A DNA stretch of 43,598 nt, from NCBI GenBank assembly GCA_030066195.1, contig JASJCB010000073.1:1-43598 (forward strand), written 5' to 3'. Below, piece by piece: positions 1 through 8,897 of the stretch (positions are counted from its first letter, which is position 1; the number at the start of each line of letters is the position of its first letter). The notes beneath the pieces are model-generated. The model saw only the letters and a program-made list of their open reading frames with translations. It did no database searches and was not told the origin of the DNA. This stretch comes from Acidobacteriota bacterium. GTDB taxonomy: Bacteria > Acidobacteriota > Holophagae > Acanthopleuribacterales > Acanthopleuribacteraceae. The position numbers were made by a program, and so were the translations under genes.

Positions 1-2605
1 GCACCAGATGGTAAGTGCCCGATTTCACCTGTTTGAAGGTGAAGCTGCCGTCGTCGGCAACCGGGACAAGCCGCCTGGAAAATCGCGATTCATCACCCGG
101 AACGGCTAATAACAGTCCATAGCCGGCCGCCGGCATACCGGCTACGAAAGCCTTGCCCGAGATGGTGTAGGTAGGGTCGAAGCCTAATTCGACGGTGGCT
201 GTTTCTCCTTCCGCCAGGCTGACCTGCTTACCCGTGTCCACCTGATCCTTACCGGTGGCATTCATATACACGGTGTATTCGCCGGCCGACAATGCCTTGA
301 ATTCATAGGTTTCGCGATTCGGTTCCAAGGGTGTATTGTCCGAATACCGACTGCCGCCGTAGATACGGATGTTACCGCTCTCATAGACTTCACGATTGAC
401 ATGCACCACGATTTTCGATTCGCGTTTGAGCGTGAGGATCAGGTTCTCCCATGTTTCCTCCGGTCGATTGAGTACCTTCGGTTCGTGACGCCGCGTCCAG
501 CCCTGACCCTCCAGGATGATATCGGCCTGGCTGTCTTTGGGTAGATTCTTGAAGTGAAAGGCGCCGTCATTCGTGGTAACCATCCTTTCAATACTAAGGG
601 CCTGGCGTTCGTAATAGTTCATGTCCCACATGCGCCAGTCGAAATAGCGCATGGTTGAAGCGTCCTTTTGATAAACGATCAGACCGACCCGAATTCCGGT
701 CAGGGGGCTGCCGTGCACGTCCTGGATGGTTCCGGCCAGGCTGATGCCGGACGCTCCGATTTCAAAGACGCGTATTTCAGGGTCCTCGGCCGGCGCCACA
801 TTTTCGAATCCGGCCGCCGCCCCGTCAACCGGCTGGATGATCAGCTTTTTCTCGCTCATTTGCAAATCGGTCAGGGTGAAACGGCCCTCGCCGGATTTAA
901 AGTCCACGCCCTGCTGACCCCAACTGTAATTGGACAACATTTGTCGGCGATCCATATTGTTTATCTTCACGTTGAATGCTGTAACCGGCCTGCCGTTTTC
1001 GTCGATAACCTTGCCTTCGATCCTGCCCAAACCGTCCAAGACGATTTCCAGGTCGTCACGATCCACCGTCACGGGAACCCGTTTGCGGGTGTATCCTCTC
1101 TTGCTGACGTCCAGTTCCACCTCCTCACCCAGATTTTCCATGCTGAACCACCCGTCCGCGTCGGTTTTGACCGAATCGTTCCCCAGGGGGCGGAACATGC
1201 CGTAGGCGCCCTTGGTCCGCGCCGATATCGTTACCTGGTCGATGGGATTGCCCGCACTGTCCAGCACGCGACCGCCGAGACTGTGGGCGGGTTCCATGAC
1301 GAAGTCCTGATGTATCTTGTCCTCTTTTAAAGTCCCCCTGAAATTGGAACTGATCGATGCATAGCCGTCTTTTTTGAGTAGAACGTGGTAACGATGGTAC
1401 CGGTTCCGGGTCAGTGTCATTCGGTAGGAACCGTCAGCCTTGGATTCGGTGAGCGTTTCCTCGTTGCCCCATATCTGGAGGGAAACACCGGCCAATGGAT
1501 TGTCTTCCTTGTCCAAAATCCGGCCCACCATCACCAGGTCGTGATCGCCTTGGGGGGTCAGGGTGAAGTCTTTGACAATTTCAGCCGAGCCCTCCTCGAA
1601 TGTAACCTTGTCGAAGAATGCCCCGCGATACCCCTTGCAATAGACATTGACGCGGTAGGACTTATCCAGAGCCAGTCCTTCCAACTGGTATTTGCCGTCG
1701 ATGTCGGACTCGGCGGATAAAGATCGACCTCCGAGGGCGCCTACCCTGGCTTTTTCAACCGGCATACCGTCCTGGTTGACAACCACCCCTTTCAAAATAC
1801 CGCCGGGCGGTAGGGCAATTTGGAAGGCAGTCTTCCGGTTATTGGCCAGATCAAGCGAGCGAGATACCTCCGCGTACCCGGTCGCAACGGCTCTTACATC
1901 CCAGATTTCCGGCGAAAGGTTCAGGGTGATCCTGCCACCTTTATCGGTTCGATGCACATCCCGCACACCCCTGCCCAGAATGACTGAGGCGTCGGGGATG
2001 CCGGCCCCGGTCTCTTCCGAAACTACACTCAGAACCAATTGGTGGGCGCGGAACATCTTCAGGACGACCGGCCCCACCGATCGTGTCTCTTCGTCGATCT
2101 TTTGCCTGGGAACATCCTTCTTGGCAGTGTAGGAAATCAGCTCTTCGGCTGAGGCGTAGTAGGTGTAGGTTGCGTCGGGAAGCTCCGAAAAACGGAAATT
2201 GCCGTCGGCATCCGAGGCGGTGGTCCGGTTTTTACTACCGAACTTCAGGCTGATCAAGCGCACCATGGCGCCCTTGACCGGCTCCCCGGTTTCAGCGTGG
2301 ACCACCCTGCCGAAAATAGAGCCGCCGGTATCCTCCGGTTCTTGAGACTTGTCCTTTTCTGTCTTGCGCAAGGTGGAATCTTCATGCGATTTCTCGCCGG
2401 CGGCAACCGGGCCTGCCGCGTCTTTATCATCGGACGAAGCGGCGATCTTCATATCGGCGGCTACCCTGGATTGATCGGTTTGCTCGGTAACGTTTTGTCG
2501 CGCTTCCAAGTTGTCGAGCGCCGCGGCTCTACGATAGAGCAAGATCGCGATGATCAAGATTAGGATCAACAGACCGATGAACAGCAGCAGTTTCTTTCCG
2601 GACAT
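1..2605 (-). CDS. Membrane-anchored carboxypeptidase-regulatory-like repeat protein (partial, C-terminus outside window)
   Basis: An open frame runs from ATG at 2605 to the left edge, about 868 codons without a stop. The N-terminus reads MSGKKLLLFIGLLILILIIA, a signal anchor of about 20 residues, followed by a charged Ser/Asp/Lys linker (residues 30-95). From about residue 95 onward there is a run of roughly eight to ten Ig-like beta-sandwich units. Each carries the pattern G-x-V-x-D-x-x-G-x-P-[VIL] followed by T-D-x-[DN]-G-x-[FY]-x-[FL], e.g. GRVVHAETGEPVKGAMV and TTASDADGNFRF. This is typical of the carboxypeptidase regulatory-like domain (CarboxypepD_reg, PF13620) family common in Acidobacteriota surface proteins. 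AAGGAG lies 11 bases upstream of the start. It is probably a periplasmic or cell-surface structural protein held by its N-terminus. No enzymatic domain is visible in the part seen, and the substrate or partner is unknown. Confidence 0.85.
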   Translation of the reverse strand, partial: MSGKKLLLFIGLLILILIIAILLYRRAAALDNLEARQNVTEQTDQSRVAADMKIAASSDDKDAAGPVAAGEKSHEDSTLRKTEKDKSQEPEDTGGSIFGRVVHAETGEPVKGAMVRLISLKFGSKNRTTASDADGNFRFSELPDATYTYYASAEELISYTAKKDVPRQKIDEETRSVGPVVLKMFRAHQLVLSVVSEETGAGIPDASVILGRGVRDVHRTDKGGRITLNLSPEIWDVRAVATGYAEVSRSLDLANNRKTAFQIALPPGGILKGVVVNQDGMPVEKARVGALGGRSLSAESDIDGKYQLEGLALDKSYRVNVYCKGYRGAFFDKVTFEEGSAEIVKDFTLTPQGDHDLVMVGRILDKEDNPLAGVSLQIWGNEETLTESKADGSYRMTLTRNRYHRYHVLLKKDGYASISSNFRGTLKEDKIHQDFVMEPAHSLGGRVLDSAGNPIDQVTISARTKGAYGMFRPLGNDSVKTDADGWFSMENLGEEVELDVSKRGYTRKRVPVTVDRDDLEIVLDGLGRIEGKVIDENGRPVTAFNVKINNMDRRQMLSNYSWGQQGVDFKSGEGRFTLTDLQMSEKKLIIQPVDGAAAGFENVAPAEDPEIRVFEIGASGISLAGTIQDVHGSPLTGIRVGLIVYQKDASTMRYFDWRMWDMNYYERQALSIERMVTTNDGAFHFKNLPKDSQADIILEGQGWTRRHEPKVLNRPEETWENLILTLKRESKIVVHVNREVYESGNIRIYGGSRYSDNTPLEPNRETYEFKALSAGEYTVYMNATGKDQVDTGKQVSLAEGETATVELGFDPTYTISGKAFVAGMPAAGYGLLLAVPGDESRFSRRLVPVADDGSFTFKQVKSGTYHLV

Positions 2606-2953
2606 AACCCTGAACTTCTCCTTGGGGACCCATGAAGAAGAAGTGGGGAGTTATCACGGGTCCGGGACTCTAAGGCTTCTAATCAAACATGCGTATTTCA
2701 CACGATGATAAGCGCAAAAAACTTCATATTGTATGTTGCCGTTCCCCGGACAGGCCGTCGAAAGATCCCGATGTCGATCTCCGGGGACTGCTGAAAGACG
2801 TCTGCACTTAAAAGGAAATACGTGTAACCAATGAAAAAGGCTGAAAATTCAAGCCCGGCCCACGAAAAGAAACCAAACCGGCATGTAGAGAAAGGCAGGA
2901 GAAGTAAACCGTAGATACCGGTTCAGGCCGGCAAGATGGTATCGGGTCCCGGC
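2606..2953. other. Intergenic stretch upstream of the repeat protein
   Basis: About 350 bases without a convincing gene. It should contain the promoter of the leftward repeat-protein gene, but I cannot pick a -35/-10 pair with confidence. A 7-bp inverted repeat (CCCCGGA at about 2745, TCCGGGG at about 2780) is present with no clear role. A leftward open frame at 2808-3035 overlaps the terminator and the 3039-3188 gene, lacks a ribosome site, and is not called. Confidence 0.4.
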
Positions 2954-2992
2954 AAAAAGAAAAAACCTCCCGGGGGTTGCCGACCCGGGAGG
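2954..2992 (-). terminator. Rho-independent terminator of the small sigma-54-type gene
   Basis: A perfect 9-bp stem CCTCCCGGG (2966-2974) / CCCGGGAGG (2984-2992) with a 9-base loop. Read on the minus strand it is followed by TTTTTTCTTTTT (2965-2954 as A residues on the plus strand). It lies 47 bases past the stop codon of the 49-codon gene, so it closes that transcription unit before the next leftward gene. Confidence 0.85.
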
Positions 2993-3038
2993 CGTACAGA
3001 GGAGAAGATCTATTGAGATCTGCTGTTGTCAACACATG

Positions 3039-3188
3039 TCACTGCAAGTTGTAATCGCGTAATCGGCTTTCATCACCTTGGGAATCTGGAAAAAGCTCGG
3101 CGGTATCTTGAAAAAACAGGGAGCCGGTTTTGGGGCGGCCGGGAGGAATCCTGATTTCACTACGCAAGGTGGAAATATAATTACGCAT
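3039..3188 (-). CDS. Small 49-residue protein of unknown function with sigma-54-type promoter
   Basis: ATG at 3188 is preceded by TTAGGAGTACAGC, a good ribosome site five bases from the start, and the frame ends with TGA at 3039-3041. The product begins MRNYISTLRSEIRIPPGRPK and ends ESRLRDYNLQ. It has no cysteine, signal peptide or membrane segment and resembles no family I know. The case for a real gene is the surrounding signals: a -24/-12 promoter match 63-79 bases upstream of the ATG, five TGAGACA boxes further upstream, and a canonical terminator 47 bases after the stop. The gene lies just downstream of a sigma-54 activator gene on the same strand but has its own promoter, so it is a likely direct target of that activator. 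It could instead be a regulatory RNA of about 280 nt that happens to contain an open frame. Confidence 0.6.
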   Translation of the reverse strand: MRNYISTLRSEIRIPPGRPKTGSLFFQDTAELFPDSQGDESRLRDYNLQ

Positions 3189-3250
3189 GCTGTACTCCTA
3201 AAGCAATTGAGGGAAACCGATGGGTCGACCCGTCATCTGCTTCAGCTGAA

Positions 3251-3267
3251 AGCATCAATTATGCCAA
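3251..3267 (-). promoter_or_regulatory. Candidate sigma-54 (RpoN) -24/-12 promoter
   Basis: The minus strand reads TTGGCATAATTGATGCT. Against the consensus YTGGCACGNNNNTTGCW it has GG (3265-3264) and GC (3253-3252) separated by exactly ten bases and matches 10 of 13 informative positions. Transcription would start near 3240, giving a leader of about 52 nt before the small gene at 3188. Confidence 0.65.
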
Positions 3268-3327
3268 GGCGGAATACATGTGTAACCCGATCATTTCCAG
3301 CGTCAGCCTCATAGTTTTCCGCATAAA

Positions 3328-3389
3328 TGAGACAGTGTGTCATGTCTCAGTTTGTCTCAGGGCTTCCCGGTTGAGACAGTTTTGAGACA
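3328..3389. promoter_or_regulatory. Cluster of five TGAGACA/TGTCTCA boxes, candidate enhancer of the sigma-54 activator
   Basis: The 7-mer TGAGACA or its complement occurs at 3328-3334 (+), 3343-3349 (-), 3353-3359 (-), 3372-3378 (+) and 3383-3389 (+). Neighbouring copies in the same orientation are 10 and 11 bases apart, i.e. one helical turn. The cluster lies about 90-150 bases upstream of the predicted start of the small transcript, the usual distance for an upstream activating sequence, and just beyond the 3' end of the activator gene at 3410. Confidence 0.65.
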
Positions 3390-3409
3390 GCACGCGTGAG
3401 CGCGGGTTT

Positions 3410-6202
3410 TCAGGCGATGCCCAATCCCGCGATCTTGCGATAAAGAGTAGCGCGACCGATGCCCAACAGCCTGGCCGCTTTGGAACGGTTGCCGTTGGTG
3501 GCGGCCAACGCGGAAAGAATGCGGTCACGTTCGCTGTCGACCGGGGCGTCGTGAAATTCAAGGCGTACCTTGTTTTGGGTCAGCTCCGGCGGAAGGTGTT
3601 CGATTTGAATGATCTTGGACCCGTTGCAGTGGATCAGGGCGAACTGTACCGCGTTCTGTAACTCTCGTACGTTACCGGGCCAATCATACTCGTGCAGGCG
3701 GGTCATGGCGTCGGTGGAGATCTCCAGGTCGTTCTGGTCCGGCCCGCGGTTATCTTCCAGGAAGCGGGAAACCAGAACCGGAATATCGGCCAGGCGCTCG
3801 CGTAGCGGCGGGACTTGGATACGGGCCACGCGCACACGATAGAAAAGATCCTCGCGGAAACGTCCGGCGGAAACCTCGCTGCTCAGGTCGCGGTTGGTGG
3901 CAACGATGACCCGTACATCCACCTTGATGGGCTTGACCTCGCCGACAGGCGTCACCTCGCCTTCCTGGAGTGCGCGCAACAGGCCGGTTTGCACGCTCAG
4001 CGGAATCTCGCCGAATTCGTCCAGGAACAGGGTGCCGTGATGCGCGGCTTGGAACAGGCCGGGTTGATCGGAATGTGCGCCGGTGAAAGAGCCGCGTTTG
4101 TGCCCGAAGAGTTGGCTGGTGAGCAGCGATTCATTGAGACCCGCGCAGTTGACGGGGATGAAGGGTTTGTCGGCGCGGGGGCTGTTCTCGTGGATGGTGC
4201 GGGCGACCAGTTCCTTGCCCACGCCGGTTTCGCCCTCTATCGTCACGGTCCAATTGCCGCGAGCCACCTGTATGATGGATTCGCGCAGTTGGTTCATGGG
4301 TCCGCTGATACCGACCAGGCGAGACTTCTTCTCCGGTTGCAGACGGCGCCTGAGGTTGACCAGTTCCGAAATATCCGAGAAGTAGAAAACATGACCGCCC
4401 GGCGCCGTGGGATTGTCGGTAACACTCAATTCCAGGCGGTACTGCGGACCGCGCTCGGTTTTTACCGACAGGTTCAGGCGCTTGCGCTCGCTCGCCGGTT
4501 GACGACACATTTGTTGGACCCTGGAACGATCCTCGGGCTTCAGATGGACGGCGCGCTGCCATGGCCGGTTGATGGTCTGCCAACGACTCAGGTTGAAGAT
4601 GCGGCGGCAGGTCTCGTTGACGAAGGTAATCACGCCCTGCTCGTTGGTAATCAGAACGCCCTGGTGCAGGGTGTTGAGAATGCTGTAAAGATTCTCGTGA
4701 CTGCGCTCCAGTTGGTCCATGGCCTTCTGGTAGGTTTGCAGTAGTTGCTGACGTTCCAGGAAGGCGTCGATGCGGGCCACCAGTTCCTCACCGACCACGG
4801 GTTTACCGATGTAGTCGTCACCGCCGACACGCAGGCCGCGTACGCGGGTCTCCACATCGTTGTGACCCGAAAGGAAAAGTATGGGAATCATCTGCCAATT
4901 GGGCAGGGTACGAATGCGGCGGCAGACATCGAAGCCGTCCAGTTCGCCCAGTTCCACGTCCAATAGAATGAGATCGGGCCTCACCGCGGTCAGGGCCTTG
5001 TCCAACTCGTCGGCGACCAGGGGAAGTTCCTGTAAGAGGGTGGTGCGAAAGCCGCGACCTTCCAAGATAGTGGCCGAGATATGCAAAAAGACGCGGTCGT
5101 CGTCCACGATCAGGATGTTGGCGCCCTCGTTGGGACCCGCTTGCGGCATGTGCAGCATCAGGTCTTCCAGCAGGTCGGTTTTGAGGGGCTTCGGCAGGTA
5201 GTCGGCATCATCGGGAACCGGACCTTCCAGGGCGGCCTGGTTCTTCTCGTCGAAAATAAAAACCAGCGGCAGTTGTGGATTGTGTAACATGCGCAGGCGC
5301 TGGCCCAGTTCGAAACCTGCCGTTCCCAAGGTTTCCAGATCGATTAAAGCCAGGTGGGGCGATGTCTGGCGGGCCATGATCAGGGCGCGGGTTGCTGAAT
5401 CCGCGGTGAGGGGCAGCAGGCCCTGAATTTCGCAAACCTGGTTCACTGTCTCCAAACAAGCGCGATCGTCGGTGACCGTAAGCACTACGCGACGGTGGGG
5501 ACCGGCGCCGGTGGAAACGGATGTCTCCTGTTTCACTTCAACCTGTTCGCCCGCGCGATCGAGCGCGGCCAGAACAGCAGTCCAATCGGGATCCTGAATG
5601 CCGTTGCCGGCGTTGCGCACCAGGTTGGAGATCTGGCTCAGCAGGTTTTTGACCGGGTCTCTGCCTTTCGCTTCAGCCAGGCGGCCCAAACGGTCGGAAA
5701 GCTTCTCCAGTTGAGTGAGGGCATCATGGTCCCGCGGGTGGAGGCAAAGAGTCTCGACAGTTCGCTCCAGGATCTTGAAATCAACGTTCCAATCCACCTT
5801 TTCCATCGGATCGGGAAGCTTGTTCTCCTCACCCCTGGTGCCCAAAAGGCGGGCAAGTTCTTCGCGAAAAAGAGAAGGGATGATCGGCTTGTGGACGACG
5901 TGCGCCAGGTTCAGTTCATCCACGATTTGCTGAGGCACATTGGCATGGTGCCAGAGTGCGCTGGCCAAAATGAAGGGCGTGTTGTTTCCGATACCGCGTT
6001 GTTGTCTGATCCAGTCCGAGCCCCTGGCGTCGGGTAGTAGTTCATCGACGATGATGATGTCGGGACGCTCGCCCAAAAGGTCCTCGGCCTCAGCGGCCGT
6101 TTCGGCCTGAAGAACGCGGATACCCTCACCCACCAAGATCTTATTGATCAAAGCACGGAAGATGGGGTCGTCGTCAATGACGAGTACTGCTTTCCGCTTC
6201 AT
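3410..6202 (-). CDS. Sigma-54-dependent response regulator with three receiver domains, PAS, AAA+ and Fis-type HTH
   Basis: 930 residues. Receiver 1 (about 4-120: VLVIDDD, IIIVDELLPD, HKP), a helical linker (about 130-225), receiver 2 (about 237-352: VTDD, LALIDLETL, LPKPL) and receiver 3 (about 362-480: ILIVDDD, LILLDVELG, IGKPV). Each receiver keeps the acidic pocket, an Asp at the phosphorylation position and the conserved Lys. A PAS domain follows (about 505-620), then a sigma-54 AAA+ domain with Walker A GETGVGKE, Walker B GTLFLDEFGE and the sigma-54 contact loop as GSFTGA rather than GAFTGA. The C-terminal helix-turn-helix is NRSKAARLLGIGRATLYRKI. It should remodel RpoN-polymerase at -24/-12 promoters. 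Three receivers plus PAS suggest integration of several phosphorelay inputs; no histidine kinase is adjacent. The ATG at 6202 gives an intact receiver 1, with AAGGA upstream. Confidence 0.95.
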   Translation of the reverse strand: MKRKAVLVIDDDPIFRALINKILVGEGIRVLQAETAAEAEDLLGERPDIIIVDELLPDARGSDWIRQQRGIGNNTPFILASALWHHANVPQQIVDELNLAHVVHKPIIPSLFREELARLLGTRGEENKLPDPMEKVDWNVDFKILERTVETLCLHPRDHDALTQLEKLSDRLGRLAEAKGRDPVKNLLSQISNLVRNAGNGIQDPDWTAVLAALDRAGEQVEVKQETSVSTGAGPHRRVVLTVTDDRACLETVNQVCEIQGLLPLTADSATRALIMARQTSPHLALIDLETLGTAGFELGQRLRMLHNPQLPLVFIFDEKNQAALEGPVPDDADYLPKPLKTDLLEDLMLHMPQAGPNEGANILIVDDDRVFLHISATILEGRGFRTTLLQELPLVADELDKALTAVRPDLILLDVELGELDGFDVCRRIRTLPNWQMIPILFLSGHNDVETRVRGLRVGGDDYIGKPVVGEELVARIDAFLERQQLLQTYQKAMDQLERSHENLYSILNTLHQGVLITNEQGVITFVNETCRRIFNLSRWQTINRPWQRAVHLKPEDRSRVQQMCRQPASERKRLNLSVKTERGPQYRLELSVTDNPTAPGGHVFYFSDISELVNLRRRLQPEKKSRLVGISGPMNQLRESIIQVARGNWTVTIEGETGVGKELVARTIHENSPRADKPFIPVNCAGLNESLLTSQLFGHKRGSFTGAHSDQPGLFQAAHHGTLFLDEFGEIPLSVQTGLLRALQEGEVTPVGEVKPIKVDVRVIVATNRDLSSEVSAGRFREDLFYRVRVARIQVPPLRERLADIPVLVSRFLEDNRGPDQNDLEISTDAMTRLHEYDWPGNVRELQNAVQFALIHCNGSKIIQIEHLPPELTQNKVRLEFHDAPVDSERDRILSALAATNGNRSKAARLLGIGRATLYRKIAGLGIA

Positions 6203-6855
6203 GGTAAGACATGTCCTTTAAGCAAGAGTACGGCAGCGTACCAGTGGGAAACTAGGAGCTGGGAGAATAGGCAAAAGCAATATATGGATGAAAGTAATGA
6301 ACGATCGATGGCATTGAATAAAGTCAATAGGGAAAAGCGTTAAATCGGTATTTTCGCCTCAACCCGGTGAATTTTTACATCGCCTCATTATAACACTGAT
6401 CCTCACACTCGGGCAATGTAACACACGGATTTTGCCGACATTTTAAGATCCATCCAAGCCTTTGCTGTACAAGCCGCTCCAAATCTCCCGGAAGGTCATT
6501 GGATTCAACCGGGAAGAATTGCTACTTTCAGACGCCCGGCGATAAATCGGCGCAAATTTTTACATAGTTATGATTTTTCTACCGGCACCTTATTGGGAGT
6601 CTTTTGTATAGCTCTCGGGCAATGGTCCGGCGGCGGGCCCGCCTGCCTGATCGACGCGAACCGCTCTCGGCTGAGTGCTCCTTTCACGGTTTTTCGGGAG
6701 TTTTTCGGCTTAATGGCTTCGGAAAACGAACCTTCACCCAACCGATTGCCGGCCGGAAGACATCATTTTGTGCACCAGATCACACTTTTGCCAGTTTCCT
6801 CTTGCCATGAGGGGCTGGAGGGTTTATCTTAAGGGCGTATTATATATTCCGGCTC
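6203..6855. other. Intergenic region upstream of the activator gene
   Basis: About 650 bases without a convincing gene. The A+T-rich part at 6240-6440 is the expected promoter region of the leftward activator gene. A TTGACT at about 6310 (minus strand) has no good -10 partner. The rightward open frame 6593-6832 has no ribosome site or recognisable product and is not called. Confidence 0.5.
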
Positions 6856-6862
6856 TCATTTT

Positions 6863-6896
6863 AAAGGCCCCGAGTATCGATGCGCTCGGGGCCTTT
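6863..6896. terminator. Strong hairpin terminator after the TRAP genes
   Basis: A 12-bp perfect stem AAAGGCCCCGAG (6863-6874) / CTCGGGGCCTTT (6885-6896) with a 10-base loop, 28 bases beyond the dctM stop codon. The stem ends in A/T pairs, so it can act in both directions. It probably ends the leftward transcript carrying the TRAP genes. Confidence 0.8.
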
Positions 6897-6923
6897 TCAC
6901 TTCTATAGGTTCGCTCGACGTGA

Positions 6924-8243
6924 TTACAACAATCCGGTAACCAGTTCCGGGTAGATGCAAATCAAAATCAGACCGATTAACTGAATCACGATGAAGGGAA
7001 CGGCGCCTCGATAGATTTCGGTGGTCTTGACTTCTTTCGGAGCCACGCCGCGCAGATAGAAGAGTGCGAAGCCGAAGGGCGGGGTGAGAAACGAGGTCTG
7101 CAAATTCATGCCGATCATCACGCCGAACCAGACCATGTCGATACCCATCAGTCTGGCCGCGGGCGCCAACAGCGGGATGATGATGAAGGCGATCTCGAAG
7201 AAGTCGATGAAAAAGCCCAGGATGAAAATGGCCAGGTTGGCGACGACCAACAACCCGATCTTGCCGCCGGGAAGGTTGGTCAGCAGTTCCTCGATCCAGA
7301 TATCGCCGTAGAGTCCGCGGAAGACCAGAGCGAAAGCGGTGGAGCCGATCAGAAGGAAGATGACCATGGCCGAGAGGCGGGTGGTATAGTCCATGGTCTG
7401 TTCCAAGCACTTTCGATTCATCCGTTTGTTGATCAAGGCCAGAACCATGGCGCCCACGGCTCCGATGGCGCCCGCCTCGGTGGGAGTGGCCACGCCGATG
7501 AAAATGCTGCCCAGCACCAACAGGATCAAGACCAGGGGCGGAATCAGGACGAGAAAGACCTGCCGCAACAGGGCAAGGCCGTGAACATCGCGCGCCTCGG
7601 GCGGCAGGGCGGGCATGGCCTTGGGTTTGACGATCGCTACGCCCACGGCGAAGAGGGCGAACATACCGGCCAACATCAAGCCGGGAATCAGGGCGCCCAC
7701 GAAGAGATCGCCCACGGAAATGCCCAACTGATCGGCCAGCACCACCAAAACGACACTGGGAGGGATGATCTGACCCAAGGTGCCGGAGGCCGTGATCAAA
7801 CCGGCGCTGATCTCCCTGGAGTAACCGTAGCGCAACATCACGGGCATGGAGATCATGCCCATGGCCACCACGGAGGCGCCCACCACACCGGTCGCCGCGG
7901 CCAGCAGCGCGCCCACGAAAACCACGGCCAGACCCAGGCCGCCGCGCAGGGGTCCGAACAATTTGCCGACGGTCTTCAGCAGATCCTCGGCCAGGCCCGA
8001 ACGCTCCAGCATGGAACCCATGAAGATGAAGAAGGGGACGGCCAGCAGGACCTGGTTGCTCATGATTCCGAAAACCCGATCGGACATGGCCAGCATGAGT
8101 CCGGTCTCGAAAAAACCGGAGGCGATGCCGATGGCGGCGAAGATAAGCGCGGTCCCGCCCAGCGCAAAGGCAACGGGATAGCCGGAAAAAATGAGGATGA
8201 AGGCCACCACGAACATCAGGGGCCCGAGTGATGATTCGGTCAT
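6924..8243 (-). CDS. dctM: TRAP transporter large permease subunit DctM
   Basis: 439 residues, highly hydrophobic with about 12-13 membrane segments, the usual length for DctM. DctM is the translocating membrane subunit of a tripartite ATP-independent periplasmic transporter, which imports organic acids using a sodium or proton gradient. The N-terminus MTESSLGPLMFVVAFILIF leads into the first segment, and the sequence GYSREISAGLITASGTLGQI in the middle is typical of the family. The ATG overlaps the dctQ stop as ATGA (8240-8243), so the pair is translationally coupled. No dctP binding-protein gene is found nearby, so the substrate cannot be inferred. A shadow frame (6856-8253) covers the same bases and is not coding. 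Confidence 0.93.
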   Translation of the reverse strand: MTESSLGPLMFVVAFILIFSGYPVAFALGGTALIFAAIGIASGFFETGLMLAMSDRVFGIMSNQVLLAVPFFIFMGSMLERSGLAEDLLKTVGKLFGPLRGGLGLAVVFVGALLAAATGVVGASVVAMGMISMPVMLRYGYSREISAGLITASGTLGQIIPPSVVLVVLADQLGISVGDLFVGALIPGLMLAGMFALFAVGVAIVKPKAMPALPPEARDVHGLALLRQVFLVLIPPLVLILLVLGSIFIGVATPTEAGAIGAVGAMVLALINKRMNRKCLEQTMDYTTRLSAMVIFLLIGSTAFALVFRGLYGDIWIEELLTNLPGGKIGLLVVANLAIFILGFFIDFFEIAFIIIPLLAPAARLMGIDMVWFGVMIGMNLQTSFLTPPFGFALFYLRGVAPKEVKTTEIYRGAVPFIVIQLIGLILICIYPELVTGLL

Positions 8244-8803
8244 AAGCCTTCACTCTCCGTTTGTTGATTGACCAAATCGTCGGGCAAAGCGCCCCTGACT
8301 ACTGCGATCAATTTAATCAGTTCCGCCAGGGCTTGCACCAGCAACAGGACAAAAGCCAACAGCACAACGGTTTTGATGGGGTAACGCGGCAGGCCGCCGG
8401 GATCGGAAGAGACTTCCAGAACCTCCCAGGAGTCGACCACGTCGGGCCATGAGGCCCACAACATGAAAATGCAAAAGGGAATGAGAAAGATCACCGTGCC
8501 GACCAGGTTGATCCACACCTTATAGTTATTGCCCAGACGGCCATAGAGCACGTCTACCCGAACATGAGCGCCGTTTTTCAGGGCATAAACGCCGCCCAAC
8601 AGAAAGACGATGCTGAAAGCGTACCACTGCATTTCCAGGAAGGAGTTGGAGCTGAGGTTGACCCCGACATAACGCGAGAGGTAGCGTGCCACGGCATTGA
8701 AAGCGCCGACCAGCACCATGAACAGGGTCAGCCACGCCAACCAACGGCCCACGCGATCGGTCAGCTTGTCGATGGTATTTGCGATCCGTAACAGGATATC
8801 CAT
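8240..8803 (-). CDS. dctQ: TRAP transporter small permease subunit DctQ
   Basis: 187 residues with four predicted membrane segments (about 17-37, 52-77, 97-120, 137-165), as expected for the DctQ subunit that pairs with DctM. The stretch EMQWYAFSIVFLLGGVYALK followed by NGAHVRVDVLY is a DctQ hallmark. SSDPGGLPRYPIK before the last segment resembles the group annotated as mannitol/chloroaromatic-type, which is a weak hint only about substrate. The start is ATG at 8803. The gene lies 94 bases below the VWFA gene with no terminator between, so it may share a transcript with purB and the VWFA gene. Confidence 0.92.
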   Translation of the reverse strand: MDILLRIANTIDKLTDRVGRWLAWLTLFMVLVGAFNAVARYLSRYVGVNLSSNSFLEMQWYAFSIVFLLGGVYALKNGAHVRVDVLYGRLGNNYKVWINLVGTVIFLIPFCIFMLWASWPDVVDSWEVLEVSSDPGGLPRYPIKTVVLLAFVLLLVQALAELIKLIAVVRGALPDDLVNQQTESEGL

Positions 8804-8897
8804 GTGGAAGACTCCAACCGGCGATGAGGCATCTTAACCGAAGCGTGTGAGATGTGCAACGATTAGGCTGTCAAGGCAAATCGCGGTTGCTTCGAGC

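Noticed and set aside
6856..8253. 465-codon leftward open frame and rightward 7581-8231 His/Gly/Gln-rich frame over dctM
   Set aside because: Shadows of the G+C-rich dctM gene; low-complexity His/Arg/Gly composition, no family match, no ribosome site.
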